Origin: DSXH01 sp020724325
Lineage (GTDB): Bacteria > Bacteroidota > Ignavibacteria > Ignavibacteriales > Melioribacteraceae
DNA: 24,055 nucleotides
Direction of reading: 5' to 3'
NCBI GenBank assembly: GCA_040756515.1
Contig: JBFLYW010000041.1
Location: 1-24,055, forward strand
A program made the translations under genes and the position numbers. This document shows positions 1-7,545 of the stretch, piece after piece (positions within the stretch are counted from its first letter, which is position 1; each line of letters begins with the position of its first letter). The notes below the pieces were generated by a model. That model saw only the letters and a list, made by a program, of their open reading frames with translations, did not search any database and was not told where the DNA came from.

Positions 1-94
1 TCATTTTCATTTTTCTATTTTCCCTTTGTAAGTTAAAAGTTTATGAGTTTGTTCTTCCTTTTACACGTATTTGTATAATTATTTTGAGGGGAAT
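1..94 (+). repeat. Cassette leader repeat, copy A
   Basis: First of three leader copies (others 3006-3099 and 6173-6266). They align without gaps up to the start codon and differ at only a few bases. The copy carries the Shine-Dalgarno GAGGGG (86-91) that fixes the ATG at 95. A perfect TATAAT lies at 74-79 with TTGTTC at 49-54, a long 19-bp spacer. If this is the promoter, transcription would begin only about 9 nt before the start codon; that assignment is weak. The window cuts into this copy, so similar DNA probably lies to the left. Confidence 0.8.
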
Positions 95-1171
95 ATGAAA
101 GTTGTAAAATCGTTTTTGGCTGTAAATCCAGTCTCAAGATTATTCACATCAGCAATAACAAAATTAATCGTAGCCATCCTTATTCTTATAATCTTTGTAA
201 ACATAAATTCATGTAATGGAGTAACCGAGCCGGAGATACAACCCGGGAGAAGAGACTATGTGTGGAAAGTGGATACGATAAAAACTAATGAGTCATTATC
301 ACTATCAAGAATTTGGGGCAGCTCAGCAGAAAATGTCTGGGCAGTTGGTTCCAGTAGTTGGACAGCGACAACAATCTGGCGATATAATGGTAAGTATTGG
401 AATTTTAATTCTACATCAAGGCGAGTGGCACCATCGGCAATATTCGGTTTTTCAAGTGATGAAGTATGGCTTGGTAATACAAATAGTACTATTTGGAAAT
501 TTAATGGGAATGAATGGTCTTTATTCGGAGAATACAAAATTGAGGGATACGATTATTTTGGGATAGAATATTTTAATGGTACATCGAAGAATAATATTTA
601 TGGTGTTGGCGGAGCTGCAAAATTTGCAAGCACAGATTATATAGGAATTTTAATGCGTTATGACGGTTCGAAATGGTCTTTTATAAACATACCAAAGGTT
701 AAGGTCGGCTTTACAGGAATTGGGATCGATTACAAGACTAATACACTGGTGCTTGCTGGTATCGTTTATGACCCTGTTTGGGTAGACAAAGTTTTTACAT
801 GGAATGGGAAAGAATTGAAAGAAATTTACTCTGGTGATTTTGTTACAGTGTGCAATATAAAGGAGAATGTATTCATAACTACAAGGACAGCTATTTATAT
901 ATATTTTAATGGCAAGATGCAACTATGGAAAGATATGTCAAATACTATGTTCGCTGGTAACATTTTAGCAGCAAGAAATGAAAAAGATATTTTTACTGGT
1001 TCCAGGAATGGCATTGGTCATTATAACGGCTCAGACTTTGTTACAATTTTTGAAACAGGACCCTACATAAGTCCCGCAATTATTTTTGAAAAAGATGTAT
1101 TTATTTTGGAATGGGATCATAAAAACGTCAAATATAAAAACAAGATAATTCGAGGAACATTAAAAGATTAG
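95..1171 (+). CDS. WG-repeat (beta-propeller-like) lipoprotein, cassette 1
   Basis: A 358-residue predicted lipoprotein. The frame is open further upstream to a TTG at 71, but GAGGGG sits just ahead of the ATG at 95, so that start was chosen. Residues 1-39 are a long hydrophobic signal ending in the lipobox INSC, with the lipidated Cys at 40. A short linker is followed from about residue 70 by repeats of the type WGSS..NVWAVG...IWRYNG..W, read as beta-propeller blades. Proteins with such repeats are sometimes mislabelled glucosyltransferase, and no catalytic motif is visible here. The first ~60 residues are almost the same as in the cassette 2 lipoprotein, while the rest has diverged. It lies 165 bp upstream of a T9SS cargo gene on the same strand. 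That suggests a surface partner or retention protein for the cargo, but this is inference from position only. Confidence 0.85.
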   Translation: MKVVKSFLAVNPVSRLFTSAITKLIVAILILIIFVNINSCNGVTEPEIQPGRRDYVWKVDTIKTNESLSLSRIWGSSAENVWAVGSSSWTATTIWRYNGKYWNFNSTSRRVAPSAIFGFSSDEVWLGNTNSTIWKFNGNEWSLFGEYKIEGYDYFGIEYFNGTSKNNIYGVGGAAKFASTDYIGILMRYDGSKWSFINIPKVKVGFTGIGIDYKTNTLVLAGIVYDPVWVDKVFTWNGKELKEIYSGDFVTVCNIKENVFITTRTAIYIYFNGKMQLWKDMSNTMFAGNILAARNEKDIFTGSRNGIGHYNGSDFVTIFETGPYISPAIIFEKDVFILEWDHKNVKYKNKIIRGTLKD

Positions 1172-1194
1172 GAGGAAATTACTACTGAGATAAT

Positions 1195-1286
1195 GGAGGG
1201 TGTTGTAGCACCCTCCTTAAGAAGCGAATAATATTATAGGCTGGTAACCTAATGATAAGTCAAATCCAAATGGCTTTTTTATTCGC
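1195..1286 (+). ncRNA. Candidate structured RNA element between lipoprotein and cargo genes, copy 1
   Basis: No protein gene fits here, but the layout recurs in cassettes 2 and 3. Hairpin I is GGAGGGTG (1195-1202) with CACCCTCC (1209-1216). A closing stem II, GCGAATAA (1224-1231) with TTATTCGC (1279-1286), encloses two more hairpins. Hairpin III is TAGG (1237-1240) with CCTA (1248-1251), loop beginning CT. Hairpin IV is AAGTC (1257-1261) with GGCTT (1272-1276), and a T run follows. The T run after hairpin IV is also the 3' arm of stem II, so terminator and closing stem look mutually exclusive, as in an attenuator or riboswitch. The cargo ATG follows 50 nt later. It does not match a riboswitch class known to me. 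Confidence 0.5.
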
Positions 1287-1336
1287 ACATAAAAATAATC
1301 AATTATCTATTAATTTTTTATTCAAGGAGGTTCTTT

Positions 1337-2929
1337 ATGTTCAAAACAAAATTTACTATAATAGTTACACTATATACTCTTCTCATTTCCTCATCTCAAA
1401 CATATTCACAGTCATATAGTGTATGGTTTATTGGTCTAAGTAATGGACAAACCGTGGCAAATGTTTTCAGCCAAACCCAGGTAGCCGTTAATGTAACATT
1501 TAATGCCTCTGGAACAAGGCATCAATATCATAGAGCGTGGAAATTCATTCTTAGAACAAATGTTGGCGATTACACTTTAACTTTTCAACCGATTCCTTAT
1601 CCTCAGGTATTTCCACCTTTATCTTTTCCAACAGTTTACACACCAAGCGGTAATTTCACTTGGACGTTGGAAATGCGGGAAGTATTAGTACTAGGAGATG
1701 AATATCTAAGAGCTCAAACATCGGTAAACTTCAATACGAAATTTACGATTTATGCCGAAAATAATTTTAGTGGAGGTCAAATATTGTTAGAAGGTTCCCA
1801 GCAAACGAGTGGTGCAAGCGTTCTGAAATTTGCTGGTGAAAGTGCGAGTGTATCGGCAATCGATCAAAATGATGGAGTAGGGTATGATAGAATTTGGAAT
1901 ACAGTTGGTAATACCAGCAATTGGAAATTTCGGAGACATCAAGGCTCTGAAACGACTATTAATGGAGCATCCAGTAGAAATTATAACTACACAGTTGCAA
2001 ATAATGATAATGGAATAACTCTTATAGCAGATTTGAAAAGAGTGTGCAGCCTTACTTTCCAGGCAAACAGTAGTATGTCTATTAACGGAAATTACAGAAC
2101 TTCTCCTTACACAGAATCAGTTGTTGAACAGAACTCAATTTCTGCTCTTGCTTCAATCTATTCTGCTAATGGTATTGATTTTACTTTCTCTAAGTGGTCA
2201 AGCAGTGGTGGAGATTTTTTTAGCCCCGTTACAGCAACAGAACATAAAACTTACACTGCAGTTTATACCGGCAAACCGAACAACAATTATCGCTCAATAA
2301 CGTTCAACACTTCTCAAGAAGGACAGCCGGTTCAAGTAACCTGGTCAAAACATCCGCTCGATAACTCTGACATTACTCATTATGCTGTCTATAGAAAAGT
2401 TACTACATCTGGTACTCCAACTTTACTTACAACAGTTTCTGCAACAGGTTCAAGCTCTTATACTTATACTGATTATGAATATGCGATCTCAAGCGGAGAA
2501 AACAAAATACTTTTATTCTATGATGTAAGGGCATACTACTCACCAAGCTCATCTTATTCAGACCCTTCTTTTGAAGGTGTTTACGGAGTTTATAATATTA
2601 GCAAACAGCCGGATGAAGTGACTTATAACCAAACAAGTTTAGAGCTGCCGGCAACGATGACGGTAAGCAATTATCCAAATCCATTCAACCCAACAACAAC
2701 AATAAGTTATCAGTTACCTGAACAAAGTTTTGTAACGTTAAAAGTGTTCGATATACTTGGCAGAGAAGTAGCAACATTAGTAAACGAACACAAACCGGCT
2801 GGAATGTATAACGTAACATTTAATGCACGTCATCCTGGGCAAAGTCGAGAGATAACAAGCGGTGTTTATATTTACACTCTTTCTGCAAACGGGTTTGTTC
2901 TGTCGAAGAAGATGCTGCTCGCAAAGTAA
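1337..2929 (+). CDS. T9SS-secreted cargo protein, cassette 1
   Basis: A 530-residue exported protein. The ATG at 1337 follows a strong AGGAGG at 1326-1331. Residues 1 to about 25 are a signal peptide ending TYSQ. Residues ~26-145 are a beta-rich region that I do not recognise and that is not shared with the other cassettes. Residues ~146-315 hold two repeat-like domains also seen, diverged, in the other cargos; the second (FTFSKWSS...TYTAVYTG) resembles divergent InlB-B/Listeria-Bacteroides repeats. Residues ~316-430 look Fn3-like. From residue 446 a type IX sorting domain begins with YPNPFNP and ends SKKMLLAK. The expected route is Sec export followed by T9SS secretion and surface attachment or release. 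No enzymatic motif is visible. The final 205 residues are nearly identical in all three cassettes. Confidence 0.88.
   Translation: MFKTKFTIIVTLYTLLISSSQTYSQSYSVWFIGLSNGQTVANVFSQTQVAVNVTFNASGTRHQYHRAWKFILRTNVGDYTLTFQPIPYPQVFPPLSFPTVYTPSGNFTWTLEMREVLVLGDEYLRAQTSVNFNTKFTIYAENNFSGGQILLEGSQQTSGASVLKFAGESASVSAIDQNDGVGYDRIWNTVGNTSNWKFRRHQGSETTINGASSRNYNYTVANNDNGITLIADLKRVCSLTFQANSSMSINGNYRTSPYTESVVEQNSISALASIYSANGIDFTFSKWSSSGGDFFSPVTATEHKTYTAVYTGKPNNNYRSITFNTSQEGQPVQVTWSKHPLDNSDITHYAVYRKVTTSGTPTLLTTVSATGSSSYTYTDYEYAISSGENKILLFYDVRAYYSPSSSYSDPSFEGVYGVYNISKQPDEVTYNQTSLELPATMTVSNYPNPFNPTTTISYQLPEQSFVTLKVFDILGREVATLVNEHKPAGMYNVTFNARHPGQSREITSGVYIYTLSANGFVLSKKMLLAK
2314..2929 (+). repeat. Constant 616-bp cargo 3' module, copy 1
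   Basis: Encodes the Fn3-like part and the sorting domain. The same 616-bp length recurs at 5481-6096 and 8520-9135 without gaps and with few substitutions. Copy 1 and copy 3 similarity begins earlier, near 2229 and 8435. Copies 1 and 2 are also similar downstream through the hairpin and into the next leader, whereas copy 3 drifts more after about 8850. Such patchwork fits gene conversion or unequal crossing-over. Confidence 0.9.
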
Positions 2930-2939
2930 TTTTTACATA

Positions 2940-2965
2940 CTAACCTGGTTCATTAATCGGGTTAG
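2940..2965 (+). terminator. 3' hairpin after cargo 1
   Basis: CTAACCTG (2940-2947) pairs with CGGGTTAG (2958-2965) around a 10-nt loop. The copy at 6107-6132 has CCCG in place of CCTG, which turns a T-G wobble into a C-G pair, so pairing is kept. No T run follows, so this may be a 3'-end stabiliser or a weak terminator rather than a classic intrinsic terminator. Confidence 0.5.
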
Positions 2966-3005
2966 TTAAAATATATAAAGTGTATAAAAAGATAGCTTGC
3001 ATTTG

Positions 3006-3099
3006 TCAATTTTATTTTTCTATTTTCCCATTGTAAGTTAAAAGTTTATGAGTTTGTTCTTCCTTTTACACGTATTTGTATAATTATTTTGAGGGGAAT
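3006..3099 (+). repeat. Cassette leader repeat, copy B
   Basis: Aligned base for base with 1-94 and 6173-6266. It contains the same TATAAT and the GAGGGG that sets the ATG at 3100. Similarity to copy A continues about 180 bp into the lipoprotein gene. Similarity to copy C ends just after the start codon but extends far upstream, through the hairpin and the cargo constant module. Confidence 0.85.
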
Positions 3100-4194
3100 A
3101 TGAAAGTTGTAAAATCGTTTTTGGCTGTAAATCCAGTCTCAAGATTATTCACATCAGCAATAACAAAATTAATCGTAGCCATCTTTATTCTTTTACTATT
3201 TGTAAACATCAATTCATGTAATAATATAACCGAGCCGGAGATACAGCCCGGAAGAAGAGATTATGTGTGGGAAGTAGATACACTAAATTACCCATATGCT
3301 ACTCTCATTAGACTTTGGGGTAGCTCACCAAAGGATGTTTGGGCTACAAGTCCTGGAGATGCAGGTAAAACAATTTCTCATTTTAACGGAAAATCCTGGT
3401 CTTCTTACAGTGTTGGCGGAATGAATACACCTCATTCCATTTGGGGAGATTCTTATAATAATGTTTTTATTGCTGCCAATGGAGGTGAAGTTTGGAAATA
3501 TGACGGTTCAAGCTGGACCAAATTTGCTGAAATAACAAAAGATGGGCGATCAGATATTTCTTTTAATAACATTTGGGGAAAATCTAGAAATGATTTTTAT
3601 GTTTTTGGAGGTTATCCCGATACAATCGTAAGAGCCTACAATATTAGTGTTATTGCACACTATCATGATAATAAATGGGAAATTTTAAATACAGCTCCAA
3701 TTTTTGGCATGATTGCCCATTTATATGAAAACGCAAGCGACGGTAAAGTATATTTCCAAGCGCTTAAAATAGGCGGCGCAATACATCCCGATAGCACTAT
3801 TATCTATGAGTACTCACAAAAAAAATATAAAAAACTTTACAGTAGTGTTTGGACATGGGGCGAACAAGCATTTCTTAGTCTAATCAATAATGAAGTCTAT
3901 TTTATATTAGGAAATAGGATAGCTAAACGAGTAAATGATCAGTTCCAAACTTTCTTGAAAATAGACAATCCTAATTTTTACCAACTTATGTGGGGAAGAA
4001 GCAGCCGCGATCTTTTCTTTTATATGACCGATGGATTGGTGCATTATAACGGAAGTAATTTTGAGTATTTACTTCATTTTGATAAACCGAGAACTCATGT
4101 TTTTGGTTCAGCACTTTTCGAAAAAGACGTTTTTTTTCTTGTTTATGAGAGCGCTACAAAACTTAATTTAATATATCGTGGAAAGATTAATTAA
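3100..4194 (+). CDS. WG-repeat (beta-propeller-like) lipoprotein, cassette 2
   Basis: A 364-residue predicted lipoprotein. The start was placed at the ATG after GAGGGG rather than at an upstream in-frame TTG. The signal peptide and lipobox (INSC, Cys 40) are almost identical to cassette 1, as is the following ~20-residue stretch with PGRRDYVW. Beyond this the sequence diverges, with blades such as LWGSSPKDVW, SIWGDSYNNVF and NIWGKSRNDF, and the pattern HFNG.SW or KYDGSSW closing several of them. No catalytic residues are recognised. The abrupt change from near-identity to divergence at about residue 60 looks like the edge of a recombination tract. An orphan GGAGG follows the stop codon, as it does in the other two cassettes. 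The role as cargo partner is inferred from synteny. Confidence 0.85.
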   Translation: MKVVKSFLAVNPVSRLFTSAITKLIVAIFILLLFVNINSCNNITEPEIQPGRRDYVWEVDTLNYPYATLIRLWGSSPKDVWATSPGDAGKTISHFNGKSWSSYSVGGMNTPHSIWGDSYNNVFIAANGGEVWKYDGSSWTKFAEITKDGRSDISFNNIWGKSRNDFYVFGGYPDTIVRAYNISVIAHYHDNKWEILNTAPIFGMIAHLYENASDGKVYFQALKIGGAIHPDSTIIYEYSQKKYKKLYSSVWTWGEQAFLSLINNEVYFILGNRIAKRVNDQFQTFLKIDNPNFYQLMWGRSSRDLFFYMTDGLVHYNGSNFEYLLHFDKPRTHVFGSALFEKDVFFLVYESATKLNLIYRGKIN

Positions 4195-4237
4195 AAAGGA
4201 GGTAAAGCAAAATAAAGTTAGTTAACCAAAAAAACGA

Positions 4238-4322
4238 GAGATGATGTTGGTGTGCATCATCTCCCTTTAACAAATAGTCCTCTTAGGCTTGCTACCTACG
4301 TTTTAATAAAACAAGGGCTATT
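4238..4322 (+). ncRNA. Candidate structured RNA element, copy 2
   Basis: It has the layout of 1195-1286 with different bases. Hairpin I is GAGATGATG (4238-4246) with CATCATCTC (4255-4263). Closing stem II is AATAGTCC (4273-4280) with GGGCTATT (4315-4322). Hairpin III keeps TAGG (4284-4287) with CCTA (4295-4298), loop beginning CT. Hairpin IV is GTTTT (4300-4304) with AAAAC (4308-4312), here without a clear T run after it. Changed arms with preserved pairing favour a selected RNA structure. The cargo ATG is 117 nt downstream, farther than in the other copies. Confidence 0.5.
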
Positions 4323-4439
4323 CTGTTTTAAATATAAAAAAATTCTAACAATTAGAAACGAGAAAAAAACACCATTAACAACATTTTATGAGTGATTTCC
4401 TAATTAATTTTTTTCAACAACTATCATGAGGAACTTAAA

Positions 4440-6096
4440 ATGAAAAGAAATTTTATCCTGGGCTTTATCATTTGCGCCATATTTTTTAGCCCTCAACTTA
4501 TCGTTGCCTCCGGGGATCCGGTTATTTCCTTATCTCCTAGTAACGGCGCTACATTTGAAGGCGGAATTAACGGGTATGGTAGAGAAGTCACCATTTCTTA
4601 TGATGTAAGTAATCTTGAATCATGCTGGTGGCGAGGTACATGGACTGGTTTTGAGGTTTGGCTTTATATTGATGGTAATGAAGTAGCTTATTATAGAGAT
4701 CAGCAAAGACCACCATTTTTTACCTATTATAGCCTAACTTATTCAAATTCACTAAATTATTATCTGAGTCAAGGGACACATACTATTCAGGTTAAAGCCA
4801 AAAGCTTTGAAGTCAAATTTGATTTATATCTTGATGTTGACGAATCTGTTGTAACAAATACAATACAAATTATTCCTCCGCCAAGAATTACAACGGATAA
4901 CAACTTTACGGATCAGAGCGGGGTAACACACGGGTTAGTTAATGTAAGTGGTTATGGTACAAAAACTGCCCCGTTCACATTCGAAAAAAACACGGGCCAA
5001 GATGTTACATTAACTGCGGTATCACCTCAAATTGATAACCAAAATTATCAGATGATTTGGCATAGCGGCTCTGTAAATAAGAGTGAGTGGGAAAAATTCT
5101 TCGTTCATTTATCCAGAGCAATCGTATACTTTTACTGTTTCAACCAGTGATAACAATTCAACGTATGAAGCACAGTTGCGTAAAATTTGCATTATAACCT
5201 TTCAAAACAATTTTACTGGTGTTGGTAATGGTGGGACAGTTACAGTTAATGGACAAAACTATTCATCGCCTACTCCTCAATTCCAGGTTGTTGTGTTAAA
5301 TCCAATTAATGCATCTGCGCAATCGCAAACAATTAATGGTATTGATTATTCTTTTTCTCAATGGAATGATGGTAATACTTCTAACCCAAGAACTTTTTAT
5401 CCATCTGAACATTCAACATATACTGCTAACTTTGCTGGCAAACCAAATAACGGTTACCGCTCTTTATCTTTTAACTACACTCAAGAAGGGCAGCCGGTTC
5501 AAGTAACCTGGTCAAAACATCCGCTCGATAACTCTGACATTACTCATTATGCTGTCTATAGAAAAGTTACCACATCTGGTACTCCAACTTTACTTACAAC
5601 AGTTTCTGCAACAGGTTCAAGTTCTTATACTTATACTGATTATGAATATGCGATCTCAAGCGGAGAAAACAAAATACTTTTATTCTATGATGTAAGGGCA
5701 TACTACTCACCAAGTTCATCTTATTCAGACCCATCATTTGAAGGTGTATATGGAGTATATAATATTAGCAAACAACCGGATGAAGTGGCTTATAACCAAA
5801 CAAGTTTAGAGCTGCCGGCAACGATGACGGTAAGCAACTATCCAAATCCATTCAACCCAGCAACAACTATAAGTTATCAGTTACCTGAACAAAGTTTTGT
5901 AACATTAAAAGTGTTCGATATACTTGGCAGAGAAGTAGCAACATTAGTAAACGAACACAAACCGGCTGGAATGCATAACGTAACATTTAATGCACGTCAT
6001 CCCGGGCAAAGCCGAGAGATAACAAGCGGAGTTTATATTTACACTCTTTCTGCAAATGGGTTTGTTCTGTCGAAGAAGATGCTGCTCGCAAAGTAA
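4440..6096 (+). pseudogene. T9SS cargo gene of cassette 2, interrupted by a frameshift
   Basis: The gene starts at the ATG at 4440 behind GAGGAA and reads a signal peptide (to about VASG) and a unique N-terminal beta-rich part. It stops at 5148-5150. The remainder continues in the next frame from about 5092 to 6096 and encodes the same middle repeats, Fn3-like region and YPNPFNP sorting domain as the other cargos. Alignment with its paralogues puts the shift at GGGAAAAATTC (5089-5099). Removing one A from the A5 run restores one frame of about 550 residues. As written, the product would lose its sorting domain and could not be a T9SS substrate. It may be a true pseudogene, a phase-variable allele or an assembly error; the run is short for slippage. 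Confidence 0.82.
5481..6096 (+). repeat. Constant 616-bp cargo 3' module, copy 2
   Basis: Nearly identical to 2314-2929. Similarity to copy 1 begins sharply at TCAAGAAGG and the coding just upstream (KPNNGYRSLSFNYT) is diverged, which gives a visible junction. It stays intact although the upstream reading frame is broken, which suggests either a recent frameshift or continued homogenisation. Confidence 0.9.
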
Positions 6097-6106
6097 TATT
6101 TACATA

Positions 6107-6132
6107 CTAACCCGGTTCATTAATCGGGTTAG
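6107..6132 (+). terminator. 3' hairpin after cargo 2
   Basis: CTAACCCG (6107-6114) pairs perfectly with CGGGTTAG (6125-6132) around a 10-nt loop. It is the partner of 2940-2965, with one pairing-preserving change. No T run follows. Confidence 0.5.
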
Positions 6133-6172
6133 TTAAAATATATAAAGTGTATAAAAAAATAACTTGCATTTG

Positions 6173-6266
6173 TCAATTTTATTTTTCTATTTTCCCTTTG
6201 TAAGTTAAAAGTTTATGAGTTTGTTCTTCCTTTTACGCGTATTTGTATAATTATTTTGAGGGGAAT
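6173..6266 (+). repeat. Cassette leader repeat, copy C
   Basis: Third leader copy, with one notable change (GCG for ACG near 6236). It includes GAGGGG directly ahead of the ATG at 6267. Similarity to the other cassettes ends within about six bases after the start codon, unlike copies A and B. The leader has therefore been joined to a different lipoprotein coding sequence. Confidence 0.85.
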
Positions 6267-7379
6267 ATGAAATCGCTCCATTTTCCATTGCTTACAAAAA
6301 CTACGCAGTTATTCTTCTCCCAAAATATATTTTTATTACTTCTATCGTCATTTATAATTAACTCCTGCAACGGAAACGCAGTAAACCCCAGCGAGCAATT
6401 AAAAGACCCACGGGAAATGACATGGACTGCTGATACAATTGCATATGAGGGAAGCATGCAAACATTTTTAACATCTTTGTGGGTGTTTTCACCAACCGAT
6501 GCATGGGTAGCTGGACATAATGAGCGAAGTCTCGGTGAAATATATCATTTTGACGGGAATAACTGGACCGAAAACGAACCGATGTTAAGAGGAGTTCCAA
6601 TAAGTACTAAATCAATTAACCAAATTATGGGTTTAACATCCAACAATTTATGGATGGTTGGAGACAGAGACAGCTATCCAAGAAAAGATTTAGTACTAAA
6701 TTGGAATGGATCAACATGGAAAGAGCATATCTTAAATATCCAATTACGCCCTTTAAGGTTATTTACAAATAGAGCAAACGACATCTGGGTTGGTTGCGAC
6801 AGTGCGGTTGTATTTCGTTATAATGGTACAAACTGGGAAAGAGATAAACCGAAGTTAAATATTCCTGAGGGAGCGGAGTTTTTTATTAATGGAATTATTG
6901 TTAAAGAAAACCTTGTATATCTCAATGTTACATCTTACGATATCGCTAATCGCAGATATATACTTTTTTTTCTAAAGGGTAACTTTAATAACTGGTCAGT
7001 ACTGGATTCAATGGAAATAAAAGATCCACAATCAGTAATTAAGTGGGGAAATTGGGGAATTAAATTAGGAAACGATGGAGGAATTTATTCCTTTGGTGAT
7101 TTTGGCATATGGCAGTATATAAATAATGAATGGATGCACATAATACCAATAAATTATACAATGCACAGTATTTATGCGTTTAAGAAAAACTACAAAATTG
7201 CTGTTGGAATTTTTGGGATGGTTTGGTTTTTCGATGGATTTACCTGGCAACAACTAACAAACTTCTTTACTCCCGATGGGAGTAATGTTCTGACAGATGT
7301 ATGGACTAATGGTAAAGAAATATTTATTCTGGGACATACAACTTTCCCTCAAAAAACAATAATATGGAGAGGAAAATAA
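6267..7379 (+). CDS. WG-repeat (beta-propeller-like) lipoprotein, cassette 3
   Basis: A 370-residue predicted lipoprotein whose start is set by the GAGGGG in the shared leader. The signal peptide differs in sequence from cassettes 1 and 2 but again ends INSC, with Cys at 34. The linker PREMTWTADTIAYEG has the same role and partly the same residues as PGRRDYVWKVDT in the first two. Propeller-type motifs follow: LWVFSPTDAWVAG, HFDGNNW, NDIWVGCDS, RYNGTNW, FGIWQYINNEW and FFDGFTWQQL. The repeats probably form a six- or seven-blade propeller, but the blade count was not verified. It is the most diverged of the three lipoproteins and carries no enzymatic signature. It precedes the cassette 3 cargo gene by 166 bp. 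Confidence 0.85.
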   Translation: MKSLHFPLLTKTTQLFFSQNIFLLLLSSFIINSCNGNAVNPSEQLKDPREMTWTADTIAYEGSMQTFLTSLWVFSPTDAWVAGHNERSLGEIYHFDGNNWTENEPMLRGVPISTKSINQIMGLTSNNLWMVGDRDSYPRKDLVLNWNGSTWKEHILNIQLRPLRLFTNRANDIWVGCDSAVVFRYNGTNWERDKPKLNIPEGAEFFINGIIVKENLVYLNVTSYDIANRRYILFFLKGNFNNWSVLDSMEIKDPQSVIKWGNWGIKLGNDGGIYSFGDFGIWQYINNEWMHIIPINYTMHSIYAFKKNYKIAVGIFGMVWFFDGFTWQQLTNFFTPDGSNVLTDVWTNGKEIFILGHTTFPQKTIIWRGK

Positions 7380-7433
7380 ATTGGAGGAAGGAAGCAAAAA
7401 AACAGATAATGTTATAAAAAAATTAAACCAAAG

Positions 7434-7515
7434 GGCGGTGCTGAAACACCGCCTCTATTAGCAAATAAATATTAGGCTGCTTCACCTAATGGGTTTTATA
7501 CCCTTTTTTATTTGC
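7434..7515 (+). ncRNA. Candidate structured RNA element, copy 3
   Basis: Hairpin I is GGCGGTG (7434-7440) with CACCGCC (7447-7453). Closing stem II is GCAAATAAA (7461-7469) with TTTATTTGC (7507-7515), nine perfect pairs. Hairpin III is ATTAGG (7471-7476) with CCTAAT (7485-7490), loop beginning CT as in the other copies. Hairpin IV with its T run is a good intrinsic terminator (7491-7509), and part of that T run forms the 3' arm of stem II. The cargo ATG lies 30 nt downstream. Confidence 0.55.
7491..7509 (+). terminator. Intrinsic terminator inside RNA element 3
   Basis: GGG (7491-7493) and CCC (7501-7503) flank a TTTTATA loop, followed by TTTTTT. The stem is short but is extended by stacking on the ATTAGG/CCTAAT hairpin immediately upstream. 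Lying between lipoprotein and cargo genes, it would reduce or condition read-through into the cargo gene. Confidence 0.5.
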
Positions 7516-7545
7516 CATTGTAATAATAATAAGAGGAGAATTAAT

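Noticed and set aside
1171..1231. GGAGG just after each lipoprotein stop codon and short reading frames through hairpin I (for example ATG 1193-TAA 1231, ATG 4241-TAA 4270, GTG 7438-TAG 7461), suggesting leader peptides
   Set aside because: Spacing from GGAGG to the start codons is wrong or inconsistent, peptides of 7-12 residues share no sequence, and stops this close occur by chance in AT-rich DNA. Not annotated as genes.
5083..5150. Programmed ribosomal frameshift joining the two parts of cargo 2
   Set aside because: The needed shift is +1 at a short A5 run. No slippery heptamer, rare codon or downstream pseudoknot is evident, and the paralogues are unshifted. Treated as an indel.
95..7379. 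Possible glucosyltransferase activity for the three lipoproteins
   Set aside because: Such labels circulate for WG-repeat proteins, but no glycosyltransferase motif is visible. The repeats and lipobox fit a surface propeller.
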